The notes under the pieces: model-generated
The model's database searches: none
The model's input: the letters and a program-made list of their open reading frames with translations, nothing else
What the model was told of the DNA's origin: nothing
Source of the DNA: Flavobacteriaceae bacterium
GTDB taxonomy: Bacteria > Bacteroidota > Bacteroidia > Flavobacteriales > Flavobacteriaceae
DNA: 64,000 bases
NCBI GenBank assembly: GCA_027490305.1
Contig: JAIXYI010000088.1
Span: forward strand, 1-64,000
Direction of reading: 5' to 3'
Program-made: the position numbers and the translations under genes
Shown here: positions 15,985-24,129 of the stretch, in pieces
Layout of the letters: each line of letters opens with the position of its first letter
Numbering within the stretch: position 1 is the first letter of the stretch

Positions 15985-16007
15985 TTCCGACTACTTTTTC
16001 TTTTTTT
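15976..16007 (+). terminator. Terminator overlapping the stop codon of the 30-residue ORF
   Basis: AAAAAGTAGT (15976-15985), loop TCCG, ACTACTTTTT (15990-15999), a perfect 10-bp stem, then C and seven T. The TAG stop is within the left arm. Confidence 0.85.
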
Positions 16008-16230
16008 GAGCATCAACGTTCATTGAAATAGTTTCCGGAAGCGTGTCACCACGCGTTCATTAGGTTTCCAACGTCCAAGAAACGTCCGGAGCCATCGGAA
16101 ACACTGGGTATTACGCCTGTTAAACATTGTTCAATCCATTTGCTGGTGAACGGCTAGGCGGGAAGGTGCTCCTGAGGGAGTGACCCATGATCCGTTTCGT
16201 CGCAATCGCCAGTCGATAAAAAACTACAGA
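16008..16230 (+). promoter_or_regulatory. Leader region of the RNase E/G gene
   Basis: About 220 bases without a gene. Visible are a small hairpin GCGTG-TCAC-CACGC near 16041-16054 and a weak TTG/CCATTTG promoter-like pair near 16127-16146. RNase E genes elsewhere regulate themselves through their 5' UTR; whether this one does is not shown by the sequence. Confidence 0.3.
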
Positions 16231-17769
16231 GTGAATAAGGAATTAATCATCCGATCAAGTTCTGACGCCGTAGATTTTGCCTTACTGAAAGATGGAAGAC
16301 TCATTGAATTACACAGGGAAGAAGAAAAAAGCAACTACCAGGTAGGCGACATCTTCATCGCGAAGATCCGCAAGCCGGTTGCCGGCCTGAACGCCGCCTT
16401 TGTCAATATGGGTTTCGACAAAGATGCGTTCCTGCATTACCATGACCTGGGGCCTAACCTCCTCACTTCCCTTAAATTCCTCAAACTGGCCACCACCGGA
16501 AAACTTCGGGATCCGTTCCTGAAGAACTTCCAGTTTGAAAAAGAAATCGACAAAAACGGGGCCATCCTCGACATCCTTGCTGCCAACCAATCGTTGCTGG
16601 TGCAAGTCGTGAAGGAGCCGATTTCCACCAAAGGTCCACGTATTAGTTCCGAGCTCTCGTTAGCCGGACGGTTCGTTGTGCTGGTGCCGTTTTCAGACCG
16701 GGTGTCCATCTCCCAAAAAATTGAATCCAGGAAAGAAAAAGACCGGTTGAAGAAACTGGTACAATCCGTACGCCCTAAAGGATTCGGGGTCATCGTCAGA
16801 ACGGTGGCCGAAGGGCAATCAGTGGCAGAACTGGAAAAAGACTTACAGACATTGCTCGACAGATGGTCGGGAATGTGTAAAAAATTAGCAACGGCGCACC
16901 ATCCGTCAAAAGTGCTCGGCGAACTCAACCGGGCCTCGTCGATCCTGCGGGATGTCTTCAACGACACCTTCACCGGGATCCACGTAGACGACGCCGAATT
17001 GTTCCAACAGACGAAGGAGTACATCACAGAGATTGCCCCTTCCAAAGAAAAAATCGTCCGGTTTTACCAATCACGGGATTATCCGATCTTTGAAAAGTTC
17101 CATATAGAACGGCAGATCAAGACGGCTTTCGGCCGCACGGTCTCCATGCAGAAAGGAGCCTATCTGATCATCGAACACACCGAAGCCCTGCACGTCATCG
17201 ACGTCAACAGCGGCAACCGATCGAACAAGGCAACCAACCAGGAAGCCACCGCACTCGAGGTGAACATGATCGCCGCGACCGAAATCGCGAGACAACTGCG
17301 CCTTCGCGATATGGGCGGTATCATTGTGGTCGACTTCATTGATATGTCGAACCCCGATAACCGAAAGGTGTTGTTTGATAAACTTCGTGACGAGATGGCC
17401 GACGATAAAGCCAAACACAAAATCCTGCCGCCAAGCAAATTTGGCCTGGTGCAGATTACCAGACAACGGGTACGGCCAGAGGTCAATATCAAGACCCATG
17501 AAGAGAACCCCAATGGCAACGGGGAAATCGAAGCGCCGATTGTCATCGTCGACCGCATTGCGCAAGACCTTGAACGCCTGTTGAAGACACACGGAAACGT
17601 GATCCTGAACGCCCATCCCTTTGTGGCGGCCTACCTGTCAAAAGGTTTTCCGTCGCCGCGCTACAAGTGGTTGTTTGCTCATCGGAAATGGATTCGTATC
17701 ATCCCCCGGGATGCCTACACCTTCCTTGAGTACCACTTCTACGACAAACAGGGGAAACAAATCGAATAA
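16231..17769 (+). CDS. rng: Ribonuclease E/G family endoribonuclease
   Basis: A 512-residue single-strand RNA endonuclease for rRNA/mRNA processing. An S1 domain (residues ~38-150, VGDIFIAKIRKPVAGLNAAFVNMG...) leads into the RNase core. The catalytic acidic pair is present in ALHVIDVNSGNRS and GGIIVVDFIDM, and LVQITRQRVRPE follows. Where E. coli RNase E/G has the zinc-link CPxCxG, this protein has KTHEENPNGNGEIEAP with no cysteine. The GTG at 16231 (VNKELIIRSS) gives the N-terminus expected for the family; a GTG at 16180 is in frame but less likely. Ends at a terminator at 17775. Confidence 0.93.
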   Translation: MNKELIIRSSSDAVDFALLKDGRLIELHREEEKSNYQVGDIFIAKIRKPVAGLNAAFVNMGFDKDAFLHYHDLGPNLLTSLKFLKLATTGKLRDPFLKNFQFEKEIDKNGAILDILAANQSLLVQVVKEPISTKGPRISSELSLAGRFVVLVPFSDRVSISQKIESRKEKDRLKKLVQSVRPKGFGVIVRTVAEGQSVAELEKDLQTLLDRWSGMCKKLATAHHPSKVLGELNRASSILRDVFNDTFTGIHVDDAELFQQTKEYITEIAPSKEKIVRFYQSRDYPIFEKFHIERQIKTAFGRTVSMQKGAYLIIEHTEALHVIDVNSGNRSNKATNQEATALEVNMIAATEIARQLRLRDMGGIIVVDFIDMSNPDNRKVLFDKLRDEMADDKAKHKILPPSKFGLVQITRQRVRPEVNIKTHEENPNGNGEIEAPIVIVDRIAQDLERLLKTHGNVILNAHPFVAAYLSKGFPSPRYKWLFAHRKWIRIIPRDAYTFLEYHFYDKQGKQIE

Positions 17770-17774
17770 TACCA

Positions 17775-17807
17775 GAACCGCCTTTCGAAAGATCGGCGGT
17801 TTTTTTA
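17775..17807 (+). terminator. Terminator after rng
   Basis: GAACCGCC ... GGCGGTTTTTTT forms an 8-bp stem with a T-run, starting 5 bases after the rng stop. Confidence 0.8.
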
Positions 17808-17871
17808 TGCCCGGTTGTTTCGGAAAGGGAGTCGTCAAATTGCGATCTTTGTGTGAGTACACCTCCCTCCA

Positions 17872-18426
17872 ATGAAACAAAAGCTATCCACCGAAGAACG
17901 CACTGCCTTCCTCTCTCATCTTCAAGGCCGGTTTCAGGATCATCCCGAACGGCATCCCGACACCGAATGGTCGCAGGTACAAAAGCGGCTGGAAGTCCGA
18001 CCGGAGGTGGTGGAAAGCCTGTATGCAATGGAAATGACTGGGGGCGAGCCCGATGTGGTCGCCATCGAATCCGACGGAAGCGTCGTTTTTGTCGATTGTG
18101 CTGTCGAGAGTCCTAAAGGCCGCAGGAGCTGTTGTTATGACCGTGCAGCACTCGATGCGCGCAAAGAGCACAAACCCGCCCATAACGCGCTGGAATGGAC
18201 CCAGGAGATGGGTGCGGCGGTACTCACCGAAGCGGAATACCGGAAATTGCAGGAAGTAGGCGAATTTGACCTGAAAACGTCGAGTTGGATTCTCACACCC
18301 GACGCCATCCGGCAGAAGGGCGGTGCGTTGTTTTGCGACCGTCGGTACGGACACGTTTTCACGTACCATAACGGGGCCGAATCGTATTATGCGGCACGCG
18401 GTTTTAGGGGAAAGTTGGAGGTATAG
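17872..18426 (+). CDS. DUF4256 family protein
   Basis: A 184-residue soluble protein of the DUF4256 family, function unknown. Conserved blocks include TGGEPDVVAIESDGSVVFVDCAVESPKGRRS, CYDRAALDARKEHKPAHNA and a C-terminal ALFCDRRYGHVFTYHNGAESYYAARGFRG. No signal peptide or membrane segment. It stands alone between the rng terminator and the convergent tsf gene; the upstream region has a partial promoter-like GATCTTTG at about 17844-17851. Confidence 0.85.
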   Translation: MKQKLSTEERTAFLSHLQGRFQDHPERHPDTEWSQVQKRLEVRPEVVESLYAMEMTGGEPDVVAIESDGSVVFVDCAVESPKGRRSCCYDRAALDARKEHKPAHNALEWTQEMGAAVLTEAEYRKLQEVGEFDLKTSSWILTPDAIRQKGGALFCDRRYGHVFTYHNGAESYYAARGFRGKLEV

Positions 18427-18445
18427 CCTTCGGTTCCATGGGAAT

Positions 18446-18479
18446 AAAAAAAAGGGACGCCTTTCGACATCCCTTTTTT
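18446..18479. terminator. Bidirectional terminator between DUF4256 gene and tsf
   Basis: AAAAAAAGGGA ... TCCCTTTTTT with T-runs in both directions, placed between convergent genes. Confidence 0.8.
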
Positions 18480-18495
18480 CAATGGTGAATTATGA

Positions 18496-19320
18496 TTAAC
18501 CCAATGCAGCTCTTTTGAAGCCGGTTACGGTAAGGTTCGCATCAACAGATTTCACATAAGCAGAAACGCTCATAGAACCATCCTTGATATAGTCCTGGTT
18601 TACCAGGGTGTTGTCTTTGAAGAAACGTTGCAATTTGCCTTTTGCGATATTGTCAAGCATAGCCTCTGGCTTGCCTTCCTGGCGCAATTGGTCTTTTGCG
18701 ATTTCGATTTCTTTCTCGATTGTGGCAGCGTCTACTCCGTTCTCGTCAAGCGCGATAGGTGACATAGCAGCCGCCTGCATCGCTACGTTGCGCGCCGCTT
18801 CGTCAGCACCAGCTACGTTAGCAGAAAGAGCCACAAGTGTCGCGATTTTGTTACCTGCGTGGATGTACGATCCTACGAAAGCACCTGACAGTTTCTCAAA
18901 CGTGCCGATTTCTATTTTCTCACCGATAACACCGGTTTGCTCGATCAGTTTCTCTGCAACGGTAATACCGTTGTAGTCAGCCGCGAGGAACGCCTCTTTG
19001 GTGTCGAAACCAAGGGCGAGGTTCGCCAGGTCGGTAGCGAGTTTCACAAAACCTTCGTTTTTACCTACGAAGTCGGTTTCACAGTTCAGCGTGATTACCG
19101 CGCCTTCTGTTTTGTCGGCGTTTACGGCAGCGATCGCAGCTCCTTCCGTTGACTCACGGTCAGAACGGTTGGCGGCTACTTTCTGTCCTTTCTTACGAAG
19201 GATCTCTACCGCTTTTTCGAAATCGCCTTCAGCTTCTACGAGGGCTTTTTTGCAGTCCATCATACCGGCACCGGTCTGGGTGCGGAGTTTGTTTACGTCT
19301 GCAGCAGTTATAGTTGACAT
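18496..19320 (-). CDS. tsf: Translation elongation factor Ts
   Basis: A 274-residue EF-Ts that exchanges GDP for GTP on EF-Tu. N-terminal UBA-like domain MSTITAADVNKLRTQTGAGMMDCKKALVEAEGD, then the signature TLNCETDFVGKNEGFVKLA that contacts the EF-Tu magnesium site. A dimerisation core and C-terminal module follow (VAMQAAAMSPIALDENGVD). It is second in the rpsB-tsf operon, 105 bases after rpsB across a repeat-filled spacer. Confidence 0.97.
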   Translation of the reverse strand: MSTITAADVNKLRTQTGAGMMDCKKALVEAEGDFEKAVEILRKKGQKVAANRSDRESTEGAAIAAVNADKTEGAVITLNCETDFVGKNEGFVKLATDLANLALGFDTKEAFLAADYNGITVAEKLIEQTGVIGEKIEIGTFEKLSGAFVGSYIHAGNKIATLVALSANVAGADEAARNVAMQAAAMSPIALDENGVDAATIEKEIEIAKDQLRQEGKPEAMLDNIAKGKLQRFFKDNTLVNQDYIKDGSMSVSAYVKSVDANLTVTGFKRAALG

Positions 19321-19329
19321 AGTCTGTAA

Positions 19330-19425
19330 ATGGATTTAATGATTGAAAGATTGAAAAATTGAAAGACAACCCGCAAATAGAAGCGAATTTTTACATCTTT
19401 CAATCCTTCAATCTTTAAATTTTTG
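19330..19425. repeat. Inverted heptad-repeat array between rpsB and tsf
   Basis: 19338-19364 has three tandem copies of a GATTGAAA-type unit, and 19396-19420 has the complementary CTTTCAATC unit repeated. The spacer can therefore fold into a long hairpin in the rpsB-tsf transcript. The same CAATCTTTC unit recurs upstream of rpsB at 20350-20395. Confidence 0.6.
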
Positions 19426-20286
19426 TTATGCTTCTTCTGTCTGTGCGTCGGCTTCAGGAGCGGCTTCTTCAGCTACTTCTGCTTCGACAGCCGGAGCTTC
19501 TGCTACTGGAGCTTCTGCCACCGGAGCTTCTGCTACCGGAGCAGCGGCTACTTCCATAGCTTCTGCTTCATCGGCGTCGTCGGCTTCTTTATCAGACGTA
19601 CGGTTGTTGAGGCCGTCGATAATCGCAGCCGTCACCAGTGAAAGCACTTTTTCGATCGATTTTGAAGCGTCATCGTTGGCAGGGATCACGTAGTCGACCT
19701 CACGTGGGTCAGAGTTCGTGTCTACCATTGCGAAAACTGGAATGTTTAATTTTTGCGCTTCTTTCACCGCGATGTGCTCTGCCTTGATATCAACGATAAA
19801 AAGGGCAGCCGGGAGCCTTGACATATCAGCGATTGAGCCGAGGTTTTTCTCAAGCTTCGCACGCAGACGGTCAATCTGCAATTTTTCTTTTTTAGACAGG
19901 GTGTTGAACGTGCCGTCTTTCTTCATCTTGTCGATAGACGTCATTTTCTTAACCGCTTTACGGATGGTGACGAAGTTCGTCAACATACCACCTGGCCATC
20001 TTTCCGTGATGTACGGCATGTTGGCGGCGGATGCTTTCTCCGCTACGATGTCTTTAGCCTGTTTTTTGGTTGCTACGAAGAGTACTTTGCGACCGGAAGC
20101 GGCGATTTTCTTCAGGGCTTCGTTAGCCTCTTCGATTTTGGCAGCCGTTTTGTAAAGGTTGATGATATGGATGCCGTTACGCTCCATATAGATATAGGGA
20201 GCCATGTTCGGGTCCCATTTGCGGGTCATGTGGCCGAAGTGGACACCTGCCTCGAGTAGTTCTTTAACGTCTACTTTATTTGCCAT
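19426..20286 (-). CDS. rpsB: Small ribosomal subunit protein uS2 with repetitive C-terminal tail
   Basis: A 286-residue uS2. Residues 1-230 are the normal fold (DVKELLEAGVHFGHMTRKWDPNMAPYIY, then GRKVLFVATKKQAKDIV, ERWPGGMLTN, IPVFAMVDTNSDPREVDYVIPANDDA). The last ~50 residues are an acidic Ala/Glu/Val tail with perfect tandem repeats of VAEAP, encoded by a tandem DNA repeat near 19495-19550. The tail is probably disordered and may vary in length among strains. First gene of the rpsB-tsf unit. Confidence 0.96.
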   Translation of the reverse strand: MANKVDVKELLEAGVHFGHMTRKWDPNMAPYIYMERNGIHIINLYKTAAKIEEANEALKKIAASGRKVLFVATKKQAKDIVAEKASAANMPYITERWPGGMLTNFVTIRKAVKKMTSIDKMKKDGTFNTLSKKEKLQIDRLRAKLEKNLGSIADMSRLPAALFIVDIKAEHIAVKEAQKLNIPVFAMVDTNSDPREVDYVIPANDDASKSIEKVLSLVTAAIIDGLNNRTSDKEADDADEAEAMEVAAAPVAEAPVAEAPVAEAPAVEAEVAEEAAPEADAQTEEA

Positions 20287-20483
20287 TTTTGTAATAGTTT
20301 ACGTTCTGTTGTGTAACTAGCAATGAACCTCTCAATGTAAGGGAAGATATCCAATCTTTCAATCTTCAATCTTTCAATCCTTTAATCTCAATTCATTTAG
20401 ATGCTAAACTAACCCCGGTTTCATCCGGGTAACAACACTTTTTTGGTTTTTAATTCGATTCTGTAATCAGTGGGACAAAACGA
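20287..20483 (-). promoter_or_regulatory. rpsB leader region
   Basis: A 197-base spacer between rpsI and rpsB. It contains a CCCGG-ATGAAA-CCGGG hairpin (20415-20432) and a CAATCTTTC repeat array (20350-20395). It could hold an uS2 leader that binds the protein for autoregulation, or the end of rpsI mRNA plus a promoter; I see no consensus -33/-7 pair. Confidence 0.35.
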
Positions 20484-20870
20484 TTAACGTTTAGAGAACT
20501 GGAATCTCTTACGTGCTTTCTTCTGTCCGAATTTCTTACGCTCTACCATACGTGGGTCGCGTGTCAGGAGGCCTTCCGGTTTCAGGATCGCCCTGTTGCC
20601 TTCACCTACTTCGCACATGGCGCGGGAGATTGCCATACGGATGGCTTCCGCCTGCCCGTTGGTACCACCGCCGTACACGTTTACCTTCACATCGAAGTTC
20701 GCGGCATTGTCGGTCATTGCCAACGGCTGCATCACTTTATACTGAAGCGTAGCCGTAGGGAAATAGGTAGCGAATTCTTTCTTGTTGATCGTGATTTTTC
20801 CTGATCCCTCAGAAACATATACACGGGCAACAGCTGTTTTTCTTCTTCCGATTTTGTGGATTACTGCCAT
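20484..20870 (-). CDS. rpsI: Small ribosomal subunit protein uS9
   Basis: A 128-residue uS9. Begins MAVIHKIGRRKTAVARVYVSEGSG, contains VYGGGTNGQAEAIRMAISRA and ends in the universal KKARKRFQFSKR tail, whose terminal Lys-Arg reaches the P-site tRNA anticodon loop. The start ATG shares its last base with the rplM stop codon (TAATG), so translation is coupled with rplM. Confidence 0.97.
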   Translation of the reverse strand: MAVIHKIGRRKTAVARVYVSEGSGKITINKKEFATYFPTATLQYKVMQPLAMTDNAANFDVKVNVYGGGTNGQAEAIRMAISRAMCEVGEGNRAILKPEGLLTRDPRMVERKKFGQKKARKRFQFSKR

Positions 20871-21325
20871 TACTTCAGGTCGTTAAGGTTAACGGTTCTA
20901 GGCTTCTGTGCACCGTGTTTGTGCTCAGGACCTACTACTACATTCAGGTTGCGGAAAAGCTCGGCGCCGAGTTTGTTCTTCGGGAGCATTCCTTTTACGG
21001 CCTTTTCTACCAGCATCGCAGGGTTTTTCTGCTGTACTACTTTGGCGGAAAGGACACGTTGTCCTCCAGGATAGCCGGTGTGACGTACATACGTCTTGTC
21101 TTCCAGCTTGTTGCCTGTAAGGTTGATTTTTTCTGCGTTGATTACGATCACGTTATCACCACAGTCGACGTGAGGGGTATAGCTCGGTTTGTTCTTGCCA
21201 CGAAGGATCATCGCCACCTTCGACGCGAGACGCCCCAAGTTATGACCTTCAGCGTCTACCACAACCCACTCCTTGGTGACTGTGGCCTTGTTGGCTGAAA
21301 TCGTCTTGTAACTTAGTGTGTTCAC
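20870..21325 (-). CDS. rplM: Large ribosomal subunit protein uL13
   Basis: A 151-residue uL13. Contains WVVVDAEGHNLGRLASKVAMILRGKNKPSYTPHVDCGDNVIVINAEKI, YVRHTGYPGG and MLPKNKLG. The start codon is GTG at 21325 (read as MNTLSYKTISANK); this N-terminus is the one known from flavobacteria and no ATG is available nearby. A strong promoter lies at 21372-21401. First gene of rplM-rpsI. Confidence 0.96.
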   Translation of the reverse strand: MNTLSYKTISANKATVTKEWVVVDAEGHNLGRLASKVAMILRGKNKPSYTPHVDCGDNVIVINAEKINLTGNKLEDKTYVRHTGYPGGQRVLSAKVVQQKNPAMLVEKAVKGMLPKNKLGAELFRNLNVVVGPEHKHGAQKPRTVNLNDLK

Positions 21326-21351
21326 AATACTTTATTTAAATTAAACATTCC

Positions 21352-21370
21352 ATCCCCAATAAAAGGGGTT
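21352..21370 (-). promoter_or_regulatory. Hairpin in the rplM leader
   Basis: CCCC-TTTTATT-GGGG (minus strand) lies just after the transcription start expected from the 21372-21379 box and 27 bases before the GTG. It may be a uL13 autoregulatory leader; I cannot align it to a known motif. Confidence 0.4.
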
Positions 21371-21371
21371 G

Positions 21372-21401
21372 CAAAAGTACGATTAATATCTATAAATGCA
21401 A
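21372..21401 (-). promoter_or_regulatory. rplM-rpsI promoter
   Basis: Minus-strand TTG (21399-21401), 19 bases, TACTTTTG (21372-21379). The rest of the 21402-21633 intergenic region shows no convincing gene; a leftward 81-codon frame at 21383-21628 overlaps the promoter and is probably chance. Confidence 0.75.
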
Positions 21402-21633
21402 ACGGCGTCCAAAAATTCTTTTCCGTTGGAAATCAGCCGTCCGAACGGGTCTTCCGAACATCGGTTTTCGTAAAAATACCGTTCGTCCGCCCGGGTAGAC
21501 AAAAACAATCCGGATGGCGGTATACATGGGTAAGTGTACGCCGTTGGTTTCGTTTTGCCCGATTCTTTACCGTTTTCGTTTAAATTTTGTAGTGTTTGGT
21601 TTGCGCCGCCGGATTTAATCCTACACAATTACC

Positions 21634-21641
21634 TATATTTG
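21634..21641 (+). promoter_or_regulatory. -7 box for the LacI-type regulator
   Basis: TATATTTG, 24 bases before the ATG; no TTG at the usual distance upstream. Confidence 0.45.
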
Positions 21642-21664
21642 TTTGATTCTTAAAGACGCCACCC

Positions 21665-22690
21665 ATGAAATCGAAAGCCACGCTCAAGCAGATTGCCAAG
21701 GAATTGCACGTGTCGGTATCTACCGTGTCTAAGGCGCTGAACGACAGCCCGGAGATCAGTGAACCCACCAAAATCCGGATCCAGGAATTCGCGAAACTGA
21801 AGAACTACAAACCCAATGTCATCGGTCTTAACCTCAAGAACCGCAAGACCAAGACCATCGGGGTTATCATCCCGAACATCCTTAACCCCTTTTTTGCCAA
21901 GGTATTCAAAGGCATTGAAATGAAGGCGGATGAAAAAGGCTATAACCTTATTACGTGTATTTCGAACGAATCGCTTGAAAAGGAACTCCACGCGCTCGAC
22001 ATGCTGAGTAACGGAACGGCCGACGGTTTCATTCTTTCGGTTTCGGAAGAGGCGCAGAAACAAAATGAATTCCAGCATTTCATCGATGTCATCAACGACG
22101 GTACGCCCATCGTGATGTTTGACCGTATCGCCGAACAGGTCGATTGCGACAAGGTCATAGTAGACGATTTCGACTCTGCCGTCTATGCGGTAGAACACCT
22201 TATAAAGTCAGGATGCCGTCATATCGGCCTTTTATCGTCCATCGACAACCTGAGCGTAGGGAAACTCCGCGCCAAAGGCTACCGCCAGGCCTTACATGCG
22301 CACGGCATCGAGGTCGACGAAAACCTGGTGGTACTCTGCGAATCGGAAGACGATTTCAACACCCGCGCGCAGCATCTTTTCGATACGCAAACCATTGACG
22401 GCGTATTTGGCCTCGACGAACATGCCTCGACCATGGCACTCAAAATTGCCATCAAGAAAGGCATCCGGATCCCCGACGATTTACAGGCGATTGGTTTTGC
22501 CGACGGTGTGTGGTCGCGCCGTATGACGCCAAGTCTTAGCACGGTGAGCCAGCACGGACCCGAAATCGGCGCCGCCGCGGCAGAACTATTGATCAACCGG
22601 CTCGAAAGCAAGGAAGAACACCTGCCGTCGCAAACGAAAGTGGTCAAAACCGAACTGCGCCAGCGCGACTCAACAAAAAAAGTCGGATAG
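21665..22690 (+). CDS. LacI family transcriptional regulator
   Basis: A 341-residue repressor-type protein. The N-terminal helix-turn-helix is TLKQIAKELHVSVSTVSKALND with the LacI hinge (KNYKPNVIGLNLKNRKTKTIGVIIPNILNPFF). A periplasmic-binding-protein-like ligand domain follows to the end (DGFILSVSEEAQ, GTPIVMFDRI, VDDFDSAVYAVEHLI, DGVFGLDEHASTMALKIA, STVSQHGPEIGAAAAELLINRL). Ligand is probably a sugar by family, but no sugar utilisation gene is adjacent, so its targets may be elsewhere. It is monocistronic or expressed with the ankyrin gene 95 bases downstream. Confidence 0.92.
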   Translation: MKSKATLKQIAKELHVSVSTVSKALNDSPEISEPTKIRIQEFAKLKNYKPNVIGLNLKNRKTKTIGVIIPNILNPFFAKVFKGIEMKADEKGYNLITCISNESLEKELHALDMLSNGTADGFILSVSEEAQKQNEFQHFIDVINDGTPIVMFDRIAEQVDCDKVIVDDFDSAVYAVEHLIKSGCRHIGLLSSIDNLSVGKLRAKGYRQALHAHGIEVDENLVVLCESEDDFNTRAQHLFDTQTIDGVFGLDEHASTMALKIAIKKGIRIPDDLQAIGFADGVWSRRMTPSLSTVSQHGPEIGAAAAELLINRLESKEEHLPSQTKVVKTELRQRDSTKKVG

Positions 22691-22785
22691 TTTATGTTTT
22701 TTCGCGCAACCGACTACGGAAAACAGCATCTCAACCCAAATGGGAACAACGTAGATTTTCGGCTGTTCACATCGTACACGTATAT

Positions 22786-23310
22786 ATGACACAAAAATAC
22801 CTCTCGTTTATCGTCACGCTTTTGCTTTGCACCTCGTTCGGGTCACTGTCTGCACAGGATGTCTTTTCCGTGGCGCGTACGGGCACAAAATCGGATATGC
22901 AGCGCATTGTCGCGCAAAAGGCAACGGCTGTCAACGAGCGCAATGAAAGCGGTTTCACCCCCCTCATCCTCGCGGTCTACCGATCGAATAACGAAGTGGC
23001 GAAGTTCCTGGTTGATAGCGGTGCCGATGTAAATGCCAGTTCCGGTATGGGAACGGCCCTGATGGCGGCCATCGTCAAAGGAAACACGGAAATGGCGTTG
23101 TACCTACTCGATCACAAGGCTGACCCGAACCTGAAAGACGACAAGGGCATGACGGCGTTAATGTATGCCGCTATGTTTCGCAGCGCGTCGCTCATAAAGC
23201 CCTTGCTGGCAAAAGGAGCCGACAAAACGGCGAAAGACGTCCAAGGAAAAACGGCTTTTGAGTATGCGGTCTTTTCGGGTGACGAAGCGACCATTAATTT
23301 ATTGAAGTAA
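22786..23310 (+). CDS. Exported ankyrin-repeat protein
   Basis: A 174-residue protein. A signal peptide (MTQKYLSFIVTLLLCTSFGSLSAQ) is followed by about four ankyrin repeats: ESGFTPLILAVYRSNNEVAKFLVDSGADVN, GTALMAAIVKGNTEMALYLLDHKADPN, GMTALMYAAMFRSASLIKPLLAKGADK and GKTAFEYAVFSGDEATINLL. It is likely periplasmic and a protein-binding scaffold; partner unknown. It lies 18 bases upstream of the DOMON/T9SS gene, so the two are probably co-transcribed. Confidence 0.9.
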   Translation: MTQKYLSFIVTLLLCTSFGSLSAQDVFSVARTGTKSDMQRIVAQKATAVNERNESGFTPLILAVYRSNNEVAKFLVDSGADVNASSGMGTALMAAIVKGNTEMALYLLDHKADPNLKDDKGMTALMYAAMFRSASLIKPLLAKGADKTAKDVQGKTAFEYAVFSGDEATINLLK

Positions 23311-23328
23311 CATCAAAAACAAATACAA

Positions 23329-24105
23329 ATGAGAAAAACTACTTTTTGGCTTTTTATATTGGCGCCGGTCTTCGCCTTCGCACAAGTGAAGACGACCGGA
23401 ACATTGAACCTTTCGGCCAATGTGAAAGCAAAGCTGGACCTCGACAACGACACGTCGACCGCCACACTCACCCTTTCCGGCCCCAATGACCGCTGGTTTG
23501 CCCTCGCGTTCGGCTCGTTTACGAACGGAATGGCCAATGGAACCGATTTGGTATATTGGAATAACGTAACATTGGTCGATTCTAAACAGACGGGGCAGGG
23601 AAATACGCCGTCAAACGATGGTACCAACAACTGGACGGTCGTGTCTAATACGAACAATTCGCCGGCAGCCGGGCAACGAACCATTGTAGCTACCCGCGCT
23701 TTTTCAACCGGTGACGCGAATGACTTTACGTTTACGTTCAGTGCGGCTAATATTGATATGGCCTGGGCGCGTTCAAGTTCGGCTAGTTATAACTTATCCA
23801 ATCACGGCAATAGCAATAGAGGAGAGGCCCTTAACCAAAACTTCACCACCCTCGGTGTCGAAGACCTGTCCTTGGCGTCTTCCGTTGTCTATCCAAACCC
23901 ATCACAAAGTTGGTTTGCGGTGAAAACGAAAACGGCGCTTGAGCGGATCAACGTGTACTCCCAAACCGGGGCTTTCGTAAAAACGGTCGAAGTAAAGGCG
24001 TTGGAAGCGACTGAGGTGCGTGTTGACGGACTGTCGTCAGGCATTTACCTGCTTGAATTGGTAAACGCTAGTGAGAATGCCTGGAAGAAACTCATCGTTG
24101 AGTAA
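23329..24105 (+). CDS. Secreted DOMON-like protein with T9SS type A sorting domain
   Basis: A 258-residue protein. Signal peptide MRKTTFWLFILAPVFAFAQ. Residues ~20-165 look like a DOMON domain: LTLSGPNDRWFALAFGS, GTDLVYWNN, NNWTVVSNTNN, RAFSTGDANDFTFTFSAANIDMAWA, then SNHG. DOMON folds bind heme or sugars; the His/Met heme ligands cannot be assigned by eye. Residues ~180-258 are a T9SS type A C-terminal signal (SSVVYPNPSQSWFAVK ... VDGLSSGIYLLEL ... WKKLIVE). It should therefore be exported through the SprA machinery and released or anchored outside. Ends at a bidirectional terminator. Confidence 0.85.
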   Translation: MRKTTFWLFILAPVFAFAQVKTTGTLNLSANVKAKLDLDNDTSTATLTLSGPNDRWFALAFGSFTNGMANGTDLVYWNNVTLVDSKQTGQGNTPSNDGTNNWTVVSNTNNSPAAGQRTIVATRAFSTGDANDFTFTFSAANIDMAWARSSSASYNLSNHGNSNRGEALNQNFTTLGVEDLSLASSVVYPNPSQSWFAVKTKTALERINVYSQTGAFVKTVEVKALEATEVRVDGLSSGIYLLELVNASENAWKKLIVE

Positions 24106-24129
24106 TTCTTTCTGTAACGGATAAAAAAC

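Noticed and set aside
19330..19425. CRISPR-like appearance of the repeat arrays near rpsB-tsf
   Set aside because: Units are only 7-9 bases, immediately adjacent with no unique spacers, and no cas gene is in the window.
21383..21628. 81-codon leftward ORF upstream of rplM
   Set aside because: It covers the rplM promoter and has no recognisable features; probably chance.
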